Assembly (NCBI GenBank): GCA_937911045.1
Contig: CALEPX010000003.1
Span: 1 to 64,000, forward strand
Direction: 5' to 3'
DNA: 64,000 nucleotides
Source: an uncultured Fretibacterium sp.
GTDB taxonomy: Bacteria > Synergistota > Synergistia > Synergistales > Aminobacteriaceae
This document shows, piece after piece, positions 43,424 to 50,886 of this stretch. The translations under genes were made by a program, and so were the position numbers. How positions within the stretch are numbered: position 1 is the first letter of the stretch; the number at the start of each line of letters is the position of its first letter. The notes under the pieces were generated by a model. The model made no database searches and was not told where the DNA came from. It saw nothing but the letters and a program-made list of their open reading frames with translations.

Positions 43424-44962
43424 CTAACTCACCTTTCTTTTACTCTCAGGAATTATTCCCGAAGCATATGTCATGATCGTATCAACGTTAAATTCATCTT
43501 TCTGAAGCTCACCCATCATTTTGTTTTCCGAAAGCACGATTATCCTGTCCGACATGCCTATCAACTCTTCCATTTCGGACGAGATCATTAATATCGCAAC
43601 TCCCTGCTGCACCAAATCATTCATGAGCTTGTAAATCTCGAACTTTGCGCCAACATCAATTCCGCGTGTTGGTTCGTCGAAGATAATCACTTTCGACATC
43701 GCAGCCAGCCACTTAGCCAAAATAACTTTCTGTTGATTGCCGCCGCTCAAATTCTTCACAAGCTGGTGAATGCTCGGGCACTTAATCTGAATTTCGTCGC
43801 GGTATTTTTCTGCAGTGTCTTTTTCCGTGTGAGAATCAATGAACGTTGCACGCGAAATCTTTTCGTAAATCGGCATGGAAATATTATTCTTGATCGAGAT
43901 AGTCAGCAACGCACCGTGTCTCTTTCTGTCCTCTGGCAAAAGCGCAATTCCGTAATCTATCGCCTGCCTTGGATTTTTCGGATTAATTTCCTCGCCGTCA
44001 AGAATGATTTTTCCGGATTCTTTGGGAGCTGCTCCGAAAATTACCTGAGCAATTTCAGTTCTTCCAGCTCCAACAAGTCCGCCTAATCCGAGAATTTCTC
44101 CTGCGTGAATCTGGAACGATATATCCTGATCGCCGTTTCCGTAAACGTGCTGCAATTCCAAGACTACGTTATCTTTGATGCAATTCGGGCGTGGCGGATA
44201 TTTCTGCGTCATTTCGCGTCCGACCATCAATTTAATCAGCTCGTCGACCTGATGCGGAATTGTTTTGGGATCTTTGTCAGTTATGAGCGTGTCAACATAT
44301 TCGCCATCACGTATAACTTCGATTCTGTCGCTCAACCTGAAAATTTCCTCAAGTCTGTGCGAAATGTAAATTATCGAAACGCCTTTGGACTTCAGCAACT
44401 CGACGACTTTGAACATGCTTTCGACTTCGTTCGTTGTCAAAGGTGCGCTCGGTTCGTCCATAATCAAGACTTGTGCGTTCTGCTGAATAGCCTTTGCGAT
44501 CTCGACCATCTGCTGATAGCCAACAGAAAGATTCTTCACAAGCTCTCTGGGATTAATCTTGATGCGTAACTGTTCGAAAGCTTTGGCTGCTTCTTCTTCC
44601 ATTGCCTTGCGATCGATCACGATGCCGTTTTTCTTGAGGATCGGTCTTCCCAGGAACATGTTTTCAGCCGCACTTAATTCTCCGACGTTGTTAAATTCCT
44701 GATATATAATCGCGATGCCGTTTTCTGCTGCTAATTGCGGTGTCATTCGTGAGAAAGTTTTCCCGTTGATCTTGATGCTGCCTGAAGTCGGAATAACTGC
44801 ACCTGAACAGCACTTGATTAACGTAGATTTTCCCGCACCGTTTTCGCCGATTAACCCGAGAATTTCGCCACGTCTTAACTGCAACGTAACGTCTTTCAGC
44901 GCGACAACGCCGGGATATTCCTTTCTTATGTGTTCGAGTTCGAGTACATAATCTTCAGCCAT
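43424..44962 (-). CDS. Sugar ABC transporter ATPase with two nucleotide-binding domains (RbsA/MglA type)
   Basis: A 512-residue cytoplasmic protein with duplicated ABC domains. The first has Walker A GENGAGKSTLIK, signature LSVGYQQMVEIAKA and Walker B VLIMDEPSAPL. The second has a degenerate P-loop GLVGAGRTEIAQ, signature LSGGNQQKVILAKW and VIIFDEPTRGIDVGAK. This is the standard RbsA layout in which one site is atypical. It powers the RbsC-like permease. A GGGGGG-rich ribosome-binding site precedes ATG 44962, and a hairpin separates it from the binding-protein gene upstream. Confidence 0.94.
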   Translation of the reverse strand: MAEDYVLELEHIRKEYPGVVALKDVTLQLRRGEILGLIGENGAGKSTLIKCCSGAVIPTSGSIKINGKTFSRMTPQLAAENGIAIIYQEFNNVGELSAAENMFLGRPILKKNGIVIDRKAMEEEAAKAFEQLRIKINPRELVKNLSVGYQQMVEIAKAIQQNAQVLIMDEPSAPLTTNEVESMFKVVELLKSKGVSIIYISHRLEEIFRLSDRIEVIRDGEYVDTLITDKDPKTIPHQVDELIKLMVGREMTQKYPPRPNCIKDNVVLELQHVYGNGDQDISFQIHAGEILGLGGLVGAGRTEIAQVIFGAAPKESGKIILDGEEINPKNPRQAIDYGIALLPEDRKRHGALLTISIKNNISMPIYEKISRATFIDSHTEKDTAEKYRDEIQIKCPSIHQLVKNLSGGNQQKVILAKWLAAMSKVIIFDEPTRGIDVGAKFEIYKLMNDLVQQGVAILMISSEMEELIGMSDRIIVLSENKMMGELQKDEFNVDTIMTYASGIIPESKRKVS

Positions 44963-44991
44963 GTAAACTCATACCCCCCTTATGAAATCAT

Positions 44992-45031
44992 AAAAATCAG
45001 GCTTCCCACGAAAATCATTTCACGAGAAGCC
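44992..45031 (-). terminator. Attenuating hairpin after the sugar-binding protein gene
   Basis: In the minus transcript GGCTTCTCGTGAAA (45031-45018) pairs over 14 positions, three of them G-U, with TTTCGTGGGAAGCC (45013-45000), followed by a five-T run (44992-44996). This is the usual partial terminator that favours binding-protein expression. Confidence 0.6.
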
Positions 45032-45051
45032 AGTGTGATTCAAAAATTTGC

Positions 45052-46080
45052 TTACTTCATGCCAGCGATGATCTTGTCAACAGTTTCCGGTGTGATTGGC
45101 GCAACGCCTCTGAAAACGTTCTTCGCACCAACCTGATCGCTCAAAATCAACGCGAACATTGACGCGCAAGCTCTGCCGGTGTCCTCGTCTGAACCTTCGA
45201 AGCCGATGATGCCTTTTGCAGGATATGTCGGGTCTGCTAATTGACCAAGCTGCTGTTTCGTAACGTCAGTCGTGAATACGCCCATGTCTTCCGGAATTTT
45301 TCCGCCCGTATGAATCTGTAACGCTTCATCTGCACCGATCATTGCTCCCGCACCGATTCCAGCGATAACTTTCACATCAGGGAATCTCTGAAGCAGAGTT
45401 TCAACGGCTGTCTGAGCAAGATTAGCCTCAATTCCTGCAGGATTTCCGACGATCTCGTATTTTCCGCCAGCTTTCTTCTCAAGGCTTTCACGGATTCCGT
45501 TCTCACGTTCAAGCAAAATCACTGTCTGAGGATAGCCAATAACGATTACTTCGGCTTTATTCTCCGGTGAGAAATGCGCGTTGATGAAATCTGCTGTAAT
45601 ATCGCCGATCGCTCGTCCAAGATCCGTATTATTCAAAATCCAGTTCGCGTCAGTATTCGTCATCGGGTCGTCCCAGCACATAACTTTGATTCCGTATTTG
45701 CGGGCTTCGGCGCAGGCATCTTCAACGGCGTTCGCGTCACTCGGGTGAACCATTATTAAGTCACAACCAGCTGAAACAAAATTCTCGATCTGACCAATCT
45801 GAGTTGCTGAGCTGTCATTGCACGCTACGATTGTTGCATTTGCTCCGGCTGCGTCAAGAATCTCACGTAACGCTGTCATAACTCCTGCCCAGTAAGCATT
45901 CTGTAATGACTGAATCGTTATGCCGATTTTCTTACCCTTCAGGACTTCGAAATTGGCTTTCGCGTAAAATTCCGGGCTTGCCTGAACGCCATCAGTTGCG
46001 CCAGTGTCGGCTGCGAGAACAACCATTGGTGCTGCGAATACTAATACGAGACATAATAATGCGATAATACTCTTTTTCAT
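45052..46080 (-). CDS. Periplasmic sugar-binding protein (RbsB-like, family peripla_BP_4)
   Basis: A 342-residue exported protein with a signal peptide (MKKSIIALLCLVLVFAAPMVVLA-AD). The mature domain has the type-I fold pattern: KKIGITIQSLQNAYWAGV, ATIVACNDSSATQIGQIENF, GCDLIMVHPSDANAVEDACA (split across the text), then MCWDDPMTNTDANWI and the hinge strand GIIGFEGSDEDTG. It is the best-expressed component of the sugar importer. Tryptophan and aspartate residues lining the cleft (CWDDP) fit a sugar or polyol ligand; the exact ligand is unknown. Confidence 0.92.
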   Translation of the reverse strand: MKKSIIALLCLVLVFAAPMVVLAADTGATDGVQASPEFYAKANFEVLKGKKIGITIQSLQNAYWAGVMTALREILDAAGANATIVACNDSSATQIGQIENFVSAGCDLIMVHPSDANAVEDACAEARKYGIKVMCWDDPMTNTDANWILNNTDLGRAIGDITADFINAHFSPENKAEVIVIGYPQTVILLERENGIRESLEKKAGGKYEIVGNPAGIEANLAQTAVETLLQRFPDVKVIAGIGAGAMIGADEALQIHTGGKIPEDMGVFTTDVTKQQLGQLADPTYPAKGIIGFEGSDEDTGRACASMFALILSDQVGAKNVFRGVAPITPETVDKIIAGMK

Positions 46081-46131
46081 AGCTAATTAATTCCTCCGTA
46101 AAATTTATAAATTAGATTTGGTAAATTAGAT

Positions 46132-46908
46132 TTAGAAGCAAGTGAATGCTCCGTCAACGATAAAGTCTGAACCGGTCGTGAATGCGCAAGTGTCACCGGC
46201 AAGATAAACGCAAATTGATTCGAGTTCTTCGGGCGCACCCAATCTGCCCATCGGTGAAAAATCTTCCCATTTAGCGATCAACGGCTTCAAAAATTCTGAG
46301 CTGCGGATCAAATCCGTTCCGATATAACCAGGGCTGATCGAATTTACACGAACACCTTTCTTTGCCCACTCAACTGCGAGCGATTTTGTCAGCTGAATTA
46401 CGCCAGCTTTCGACGCATTGTACGCACACTGAGGTTGTGGAACGTTGACGATGTGCGCACTCATTGAAGCTGTGTTAATAATACTGCCGCCACCGTGAGC
46501 AAGCATGTATTTTCCGGCGATTGTGTCCGTTAAAAATATGCTGTTCAGGTTCACGTTGATAACTTTGAGCCATTGAGCGTAAGTCATTTTTTCGGCAGCT
46601 TCGTTGATACAGATTCCCGCGTTTGCGTGACAGAAATTCAGACCGCCGAGTTCAGCGACAACTTTATCGACCATTGCCTGAACTTCGGATTCATCCGTGA
46701 CATCACATTTGATCGCGAAAACTTTTCTGCCAGTTGCAGCAGCGATTTCTTTTGCAGTTTTCTCTGCTTCAGCGATGTCCATATCGACAACAGCTATGTC
46801 CGCACCAGCTTCAGCGAAACCAGTTGCCGTACACTTGCCGATTCCTCGCGCTGCGCCTGTGACGAAACCTTTTTTCCCGTCGAGACGCATTTTTTCAATA
46901 ATTCCCAT
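46132..46908 (-). CDS. Short-chain dehydrogenase/reductase, probably polyol-specific
   Basis: A 258-residue cytoplasmic SDR: cofactor motif VTGAARGIGKC, NAG strand (CHANAGI), catalytic Ser in NTASMSAH and Tyr/Lys in YNASKAG, and PG motif in SISPGYIGTD. The Asp after the second strand (AVVDMD) suggests NAD preference. I use ATG 46908 (MGIIEKMRLDG), with GAGGAGG about 14 bases upstream; the open frame is longer but without signal. It is the first gene of the polyol operon and resembles sorbitol/arabitol/xylitol-type SDRs. Upstream lies the terminator of the small minus-strand operon. Confidence 0.9.
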   Translation of the reverse strand: MGIIEKMRLDGKKGFVTGAARGIGKCTATGFAEAGADIAVVDMDIAEAEKTAKEIAAATGRKVFAIKCDVTDESEVQAMVDKVVAELGGLNFCHANAGICINEAAEKMTYAQWLKVINVNLNSIFLTDTIAGKYMLAHGGGSIINTASMSAHIVNVPQPQCAYNASKAGVIQLTKSLAVEWAKKGVRVNSISPGYIGTDLIRSSEFLKPLIAKWEDFSPMGRLGAPEELESICVYLAGDTCAFTTGSDFIVDGAFTCF

Positions 46909-47012
46909 AACTTTTCTTACAGCCTCCTCGAAAAAATTTTTCGTTCTTGAGAACGAGTTCGATAATTCTAGCAACGTGAATGTGTATTCGTCAACGAGAA
47001 ATATACGTAAAC

Positions 47013-47054
47013 AAAAAGAATCCCCTACTCCGAAATCAGAGAAAGGGATTCTTT
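47013..47054 (-). terminator. Terminator of the small two-gene operon
   Basis: AAAGAATCCC (47054-47045 on the minus strand) pairs perfectly over ten bases with GGGATTCTTT (47024-47015) and ends in T residues. The stem also works on the plus strand, but no plus gene precedes it. Confidence 0.65.
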
Positions 47055-47134
47055 GGCATTACACTAACCATTTCGATTACAATTTCGCTCTCAACTCCTT
47101 CTATAAATGCTACAAATGCAATTAGCTACACTCA

Positions 47135-47356
47135 CTAGATTATGCCTTTGACGTGAAGAAACGTGACTTCGCGCATAATCGGCAAAACCAAATTTTCCGG
47201 GCAAGAATGTTTCCGCAAAAGCCTCGCACGCCTGCCAAGATTCCTGCACCCGATGCCAAGTTCTTCGAGTACGCAATCAATCTGTTCAGGTGTTGGGTTC
47301 AGCGAATAATTTTCCCATACCCGTGCCGCAATAACAACGTGCATATCACAGATCAC
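47135..47356 (-). CDS. 73-residue protein of unknown function
   Basis: Starts with GTG 47356 (or ATG 47347) behind AAAGGAG, 31 bases after the stop of a 26-codon gene. The protein is soluble and compact: a short hydrophobic strand (MHVVIAARVW), an acidic helix (TPEQIDCVLEELGIGC) and a basic segment (RNLGRRARLLRKHSC) with two cysteines, then VLPIMREVTFLHVKGII. I do not recognise a family. The promoter, two ribosome-binding sites and terminator around this pair make real expression likely. Confidence 0.55.
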   Translation of the reverse strand: MICDMHVVIAARVWENYSLNPTPEQIDCVLEELGIGCRNLGRRARLLRKHSCPENLVLPIMREVTFLHVKGII

Positions 47357-47387
47357 TTCTCAAGTTCTCCTTTCTACCCATTCAAGT

Positions 47388-47468
47388 TCAGGTATATTCA
47401 AGGTACTGTCCTGTAGGTACGCTCTCGACTTTTCCGTTTGGAATGTCTACCAATATCTTTACCATCAT
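47388..47468 (-). CDS. 26-residue peptide gene with a strong ribosome-binding site
   Basis: Encodes MMVKILVDIPNGKVESVPTG and six more residues (QYLEYT). AAAGGAGG lies eight bases before the first ATG. The peptide looks like two beta strands joined by a turn, without signal or membrane segment. It could be a small protein, the antitoxin-like partner of the 73-residue protein, or the remaining start of a longer gene. I can assign no function. Confidence 0.5.
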   Translation of the reverse strand: MMVKILVDIPNGKVESVPTGQYLEYT

Positions 47469-47492
47469 ATTAGTTCGCCTCCTTTCTGCGCA

Positions 47493-47498
47493 ATTATA
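47493..47498 (-). promoter_or_regulatory. Perfect -10 element TATAAT of the small operon
   Basis: On the minus strand TATAAT (47498-47493) lies ~20 bases ahead of the 26-codon gene. The -35 region is weak, with no clear TTGACA at 16-18 bases. The leader would be only ~15-18 bases long. The remaining 47500-47660 stretch is AT-rich, contains a possible plus promoter (TGATAAT near 47622) and no gene. Confidence 0.45.
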
Positions 47499-47661
47499 AG
47501 CTTAAATTTCAATCACAAATGACTGTGTATTGATTAATTTAGTAATATAGCACACGAAATTTATTTTGGCAAGTCAAACAGTTTTAGCACGAGAATTTGC
47601 CAGAAATCGCTCCCATGTGTGATAATTTATGCAGCTTGAAAATTTTGGAGATGAATCAGTA

Positions 47662-48792
47662 ATGCAGATTTTGGATCTTAATCGTTCGTTTGCGCCGATA
47701 CGTTCTGAAGTTGACGCTGCGATGAAGAGAATATTTGACACACAGAGTTTCGTTCTTGGCTCTGAAGTTGCGAAATTCGAGAGACATTGCGAAAATTATC
47801 TCGAATTACCGGAAAATTCCGCTGTAGGCTGTGCGTCCGGAACTGATGCGCTGTTGTTGGCTCTGATGGCTGCGGATATTCACGAGGGCGACGAAGTTAT
47901 CACGACACCGTTCACGTTTTTCGCGACTGCTGGGACGATTGCGCGATTAGGAGCTAGACCTGTTTTCGCGGATATAGATCTTGATACGTATAATATAGAT
48001 CTATGTGACGTTCGTGCGAAAATTACATCCAGAACCAAAGCTGTTATACCGGTGCATTTGTTCGGTCAAATGGTAGCTCTTGAGAAAATTGCTTCTGAGT
48101 TGAAATCACAGGGAATACGCTTAATCGAGGATTCGGCTCAGGCGTTCGGCAGTGTGAGATACGTTGACGGGAAAATCATGCTAGCAGGGACTGTTGGCGA
48201 TATTGGCTGCTACTCGTTCTTTCCGACGAAGAATCTTGGCGGTTGCGGTGATGGCGGAATGGTCGTATCTGGTGATCCCGAAGTTGCCGGTAGATTGCGA
48301 AAATTGCGCGTCCATGGCTCAGGCAAAACGTATTTTCACGACGAGATAGGTATCAACAGCAGGCTCGATGCGATACAGGCTGCGATACTCGATATTAAGC
48401 TCAAGCACCTCGACGAATGGAACGCTCAACGCCGGAAAATTGCGGATTATTACAAGTTATTATTCGCAACGCATGGGCTTCAGGATTATGTGAAAGTGCC
48501 TGTTGAAGAGTCCGGTAATGTGCATATATATCATCAGTATGCGATACGTGTGAAAGATAGGCGCGATGAGTTGATGCAGTATCTTGAAGAACGCGGAATC
48601 CCTACGAGAGTGTATTATCCGTTGTCGCTGCATTTGCAACCCTGTTTTGCGTATCTGGGATACAGAGCCGGTGATTTTCCGAAGTCCGAGCAATTAACGC
48701 GTGAGATTCTCGCATTGCCTGTGTACCCGGGTCTCGAAAATTCTGAGCAGGATACAATCGTGGAAGCTATATCCGAGTTCTACAAGTCATGA
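47662..48792 (+). CDS. DegT/DnrJ/EryC1/StrS-family PLP aminotransferase
   Basis: A 376-residue sugar aminotransferase used in making amino sugars for lipopolysaccharide, glycans or small molecules. The PLP lysine is in SFFPTKNLGGCGDGG; other family motifs are GCASGTDALLLAL, TPFTFFATAGTI, IPVHLFGQ and EDSAQAFGS. I use ATG 47662 (MQILDLNRSF) with GGAG eleven bases upstream rather than an ATG eleven codons earlier that lacks one. No other sugar-nucleotide genes are adjacent. The YfiH-type gene starts four bases after its stop, so the two are co-transcribed. Confidence 0.92.
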   Translation: MQILDLNRSFAPIRSEVDAAMKRIFDTQSFVLGSEVAKFERHCENYLELPENSAVGCASGTDALLLALMAADIHEGDEVITTPFTFFATAGTIARLGARPVFADIDLDTYNIDLCDVRAKITSRTKAVIPVHLFGQMVALEKIASELKSQGIRLIEDSAQAFGSVRYVDGKIMLAGTVGDIGCYSFFPTKNLGGCGDGGMVVSGDPEVAGRLRKLRVHGSGKTYFHDEIGINSRLDAIQAAILDIKLKHLDEWNAQRRKIADYYKLLFATHGLQDYVKVPVEESGNVHIYHQYAIRVKDRRDELMQYLEERGIPTRVYYPLSLHLQPCFAYLGYRAGDFPKSEQLTREILALPVYPGLENSEQDTIVEAISEFYKS

Positions 48793-48796
48793 AGTC

Positions 48797-49582
48797 ATGA
48801 ACGTAATATCTATACAGAATAATTCGCGCATACAGGCTGAATTTGTACTCAGAAGCCCGGAGATTGACGGAACAGATGGCAGCATTTCCGAATTTTTGCG
48901 ACGAGTTGGTGAAGTTGCTCCTGTGATAGCTCCCAGACAGGTTCACGCTTGCGACATAATTTCCGTTACGGACAAGAATTTCGCGGAATATGCTTTGCCG
49001 AATGTGATTGATTGTGACGGGATATTTCTGCGTACGAACAGGGCTGTAGCTACGTTGAGATTTGCGGATTGTGCGCCTGTTCTGGTGTATCCTGACGAGA
49101 ATTTCGCGAGAGATTGCAATTTTGCTGTGTTGCTGCATTCCGGTTTCAAAGGAACTGTGCTAAATATCTCGGGGAAAGCTGTTGATGAAGTTCTGGAATT
49201 TGCCGGCGAGAATGCGCGTGAAAATCTTAACGTGTGGATTGGAGCAAGTATTGCTCAGGAAAATTATCCCAGAGATTTCGACGAATGGACGCAGCGTGCG
49301 TTGGGAAATTTTTCTCCGGAGAACGTTAGAATTTCTGGCGGGAAATATTATTTCGACATACGCAACGAGATCCGGAATCAGTTTTTGCGCTCTGGGATTT
49401 TGCCTGGTAAAATTTTCGTGTCGGACATGGACACATTCACGGATTACAGATGCTATTCGTATCGCAGGGGCGATAAACGTGACAGAATGATTCTTCGCGT
49501 GAAATTATCATGCCGGACATGGACACATTCACGGATCACAGATGTTATTCGTATCGCAGGGGCGACAAGTTCAACAGAATGA
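48797..49582 (+). CDS. YfiH/PgeF-family (laccase-domain) protein with altered C-terminus
   Basis: A 261-residue protein of the multicopper-polyphenol-oxidase-like YfiH family, known to include purine nucleoside phosphorylase/adenosine deaminase and peptidoglycan-editing activity. Zinc ligands are visible in PRQVHACD, RFADCAPVLV and LLHSGFKGT. The natural ending appears to be RMILRVKLS. Here a 92-base tandem duplication of the 3' end shifts the frame after LS and adds about 17 residues (CRTWTHSRITDV onward). The catalytic core is intact, so function may be kept. Start ATG 48797 is four bases after the aminotransferase stop and lacks a strong ribosome-binding site, suggesting translational coupling. 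Confidence 0.85.
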   Translation: MNVISIQNNSRIQAEFVLRSPEIDGTDGSISEFLRRVGEVAPVIAPRQVHACDIISVTDKNFAEYALPNVIDCDGIFLRTNRAVATLRFADCAPVLVYPDENFARDCNFAVLLHSGFKGTVLNISGKAVDEVLEFAGENARENLNVWIGASIAQENYPRDFDEWTQRALGNFSPENVRISGGKYYFDIRNEIRNQFLRSGILPGKIFVSDMDTFTDYRCYSYRRGDKRDRMILRVKLSCRTWTHSRITDVIRIAGATSSTE

Positions 49583-49604
49583 TTCTTCGCGTGAAATTAT
49601 CGTG
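49422..49604 (+). repeat. 92-bp tandem duplication of a gene 3' end
   Basis: The segment starting CGGACATGGACACATTCACG at 49422 recurs at 49514 with a 92-base period and a handful of substitutions, some clustered (GATAAACGTGAC versus GACAAGTTCAAC). The second copy still encodes the family-type ending RMILRVKLS-stop (to 49604) in its original frame, but the ribosome reaches it out of frame because 92 is not a multiple of three. Confidence 0.92.
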
Positions 49605-49689
49605 AGAAATGCCATTGCGCTTGATAGTGTGACGTGATATATTTGCCAAAAAATCATGAATATAAGTATATTAGGAGGAAATTTTACAA

Positions 49690-50022
49690 ATGCAAGAAGC
49701 TGTTATGGAAGCAAAACTCACGCAGAGTACTGTGCCGATTTCGATGTTCAATGAAGTAGGCGCTGCGAAAGTTTTCGAGGACGTGAGACAAAACGGCACG
49801 AAAGTTGTCATGAAGGACGATTTACCCGAGTGTGTGCTAATGTCGCCGGAAGAGTATGTCAGGATTTCGGACGAGTACAATGACGCGAAATTACTGGCAC
49901 TTGCCATTCAACGCATGCGAAATTTTGATCGGTCCAAGCTCATTCCGGCGGAAGAACTTTATCGTGAACTTGGTTTCACTGACGAGGATATTGAAGGTTG
50001 GGAAGAGGTTGAAATAGAATGA
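49690..50022 (+). CDS. Phd/YefM-type antitoxin
   Basis: A 110-residue DNA-binding antitoxin of the Phd/YefM class: N-terminal strand-helix region VPISMFNEVGAAKVFEDV, then GTKVVMKDDLPECVLMSPEEYVRI as in the family core, and an acidic C-terminal tail (DEDIEGWEEVEIE) that should wrap the toxin. TTAGGAGG precedes the ATG. Its stop overlaps the toxin start in ATGA (50019-50022). Autoregulation through the upstream AT-rich region (49640-49680) is expected for the family. Confidence 0.88.
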   Translation: MQEAVMEAKLTQSTVPISMFNEVGAAKVFEDVRQNGTKVVMKDDLPECVLMSPEEYVRISDEYNDAKLLALAIQRMRNFDRSKLIPAEELYRELGFTDEDIEGWEEVEIE

Positions 50023-50354
50023 CTTGGAATGTCGATTTTCTTCCTGAGGCAAGAACCGATTTGAAAGATTTGTCGGGTAATCAGAGCCGTAGAGTCGTGA
50101 AAGCGATTGAACGTGTCCGCAAAAATCCCCTGCCAAAAGATGAGGGTGGTTACGGGATACCGTTGGGTCACAAGGGGAACGTCGATCTCACAAATTTTCT
50201 CGAGATAAAGCTCCGTGGTGCAGGAATACGCGTAATTTACAAACTCGTGCGCACGGAAACGGAGATGCTGATCATCGTGATTGGAATGCGTGAGGACGAG
50301 GACGTTTTCAATATTGCAGGGAAACGCGCTGAAAGATATAATCTTCGGGATTAG
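50019..50354 (+). CDS. RelE/ParE-superfamily toxin
   Basis: A 111-residue basic protein with the RelE-type pattern WNVDFLPEARTDLKDLSG, AIERVRKNPLP, LEIKLRGAGIRVIYKLV and the late VIGMREDEDVFNIAGKRAERY. In the RelE group such toxins cleave mRNA in the ribosome; in the ParE group they hit gyrase. The arginine-rich GIRVIYKL strand and terminal Tyr favour an RNase-like toxin. Overlaps the antitoxin gene by four bases, the classic arrangement of a type II system. Confidence 0.88.
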   Translation: MTWNVDFLPEARTDLKDLSGNQSRRVVKAIERVRKNPLPKDEGGYGIPLGHKGNVDLTNFLEIKLRGAGIRVIYKLVRTETEMLIIVIGMREDEDVFNIAGKRAERYNLRD

Positions 50355-50430
50355 GTGCGGAATATTGCACGTAAAATCAAATTATGACTTACAGACTTAC
50401 AGACTTAGACTTACAAAGGAGAGATGTGTT

Positions 50431-50871
50431 TTGAAGAAAGTAATAATCGCAGTGTTGCTGAGTCTTGTGTTAGCGTTGTTTGCTGTTCAGGCTCAGGCGT
50501 TTGAGAACGGATTCGTTAATGAGTCACCGTTGTCAGTTTTGGTTGCCGCGAGAAGACATGATCCGGGATATATGCCGCCTCCGCCTCCAAGAGAGATAGA
50601 GCGAAGACGCGCAGAGGAAAATGCCCGCCGACGTGCCGCAGAAATTCGGGAACGTGAGAGACGTGAACAAGCTCGTTGGGAAAGAGAACGCCGTGAACGC
50701 GAACGTTGGGAATATGAGAGACGCGAACGTGAACGCTGGGAAGCTGAAAGAAAGGCTCGTGAAAAACGCGAAAGAGACGCACGTAAAGCCGAAATCATCG
50801 GGGAAGTTCTCGGCGCAATAATCCGCGAGTCGCAAAGAGATAGCAAACGTGATTCGTATTATGATTATTAG
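50431..50871 (+). CDS. Secreted Arg/Glu-rich single-helix protein
   Basis: A 146-residue protein starting at TTG 50431 with AAGGAGAG upstream; the longer frame overlaps the toxin and lacks a signal. A signal peptide (MKKVIIAVLLSLVLALFAVQAQA) is followed by a short linker with a proline run (PPPPP), then ~80 residues of alternating Arg/Glu (RERERREQARWERERRERER and more) with tryptophans at regular steps, and a short end (IIGEVLGAIIRESQR). The composition predicts a long, stable charged helix in the periplasm. Function unknown. An octamer-like repeat (CTTACAGA) precedes the ribosome-binding site. Confidence 0.75.
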   Translation: MKKVIIAVLLSLVLALFAVQAQAFENGFVNESPLSVLVAARRHDPGYMPPPPPREIERRRAEENARRRAAEIRERERREQARWERERRERERWEYERRERERWEAERKAREKRERDARKAEIIGEVLGAIIRESQRDSKRDSYYDY

Positions 50872-50886
50872 AAAGGGGATGATAAC

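Noticed and set aside
47135..47468. The 26- and 73-codon genes as one frameshifted gene
   Set aside because: Each has its own Shine-Dalgarno and the joint would need a 31-base gap to be read through, so two genes are more likely. A longer ancestral gene cannot be fully excluded.
49690..50354. Mobile element around the toxin-antitoxin pair
   Set aside because: No inverted repeats, transposase or target-site duplication are visible. The nearby 92-bp duplication concerns only the YfiH gene end.
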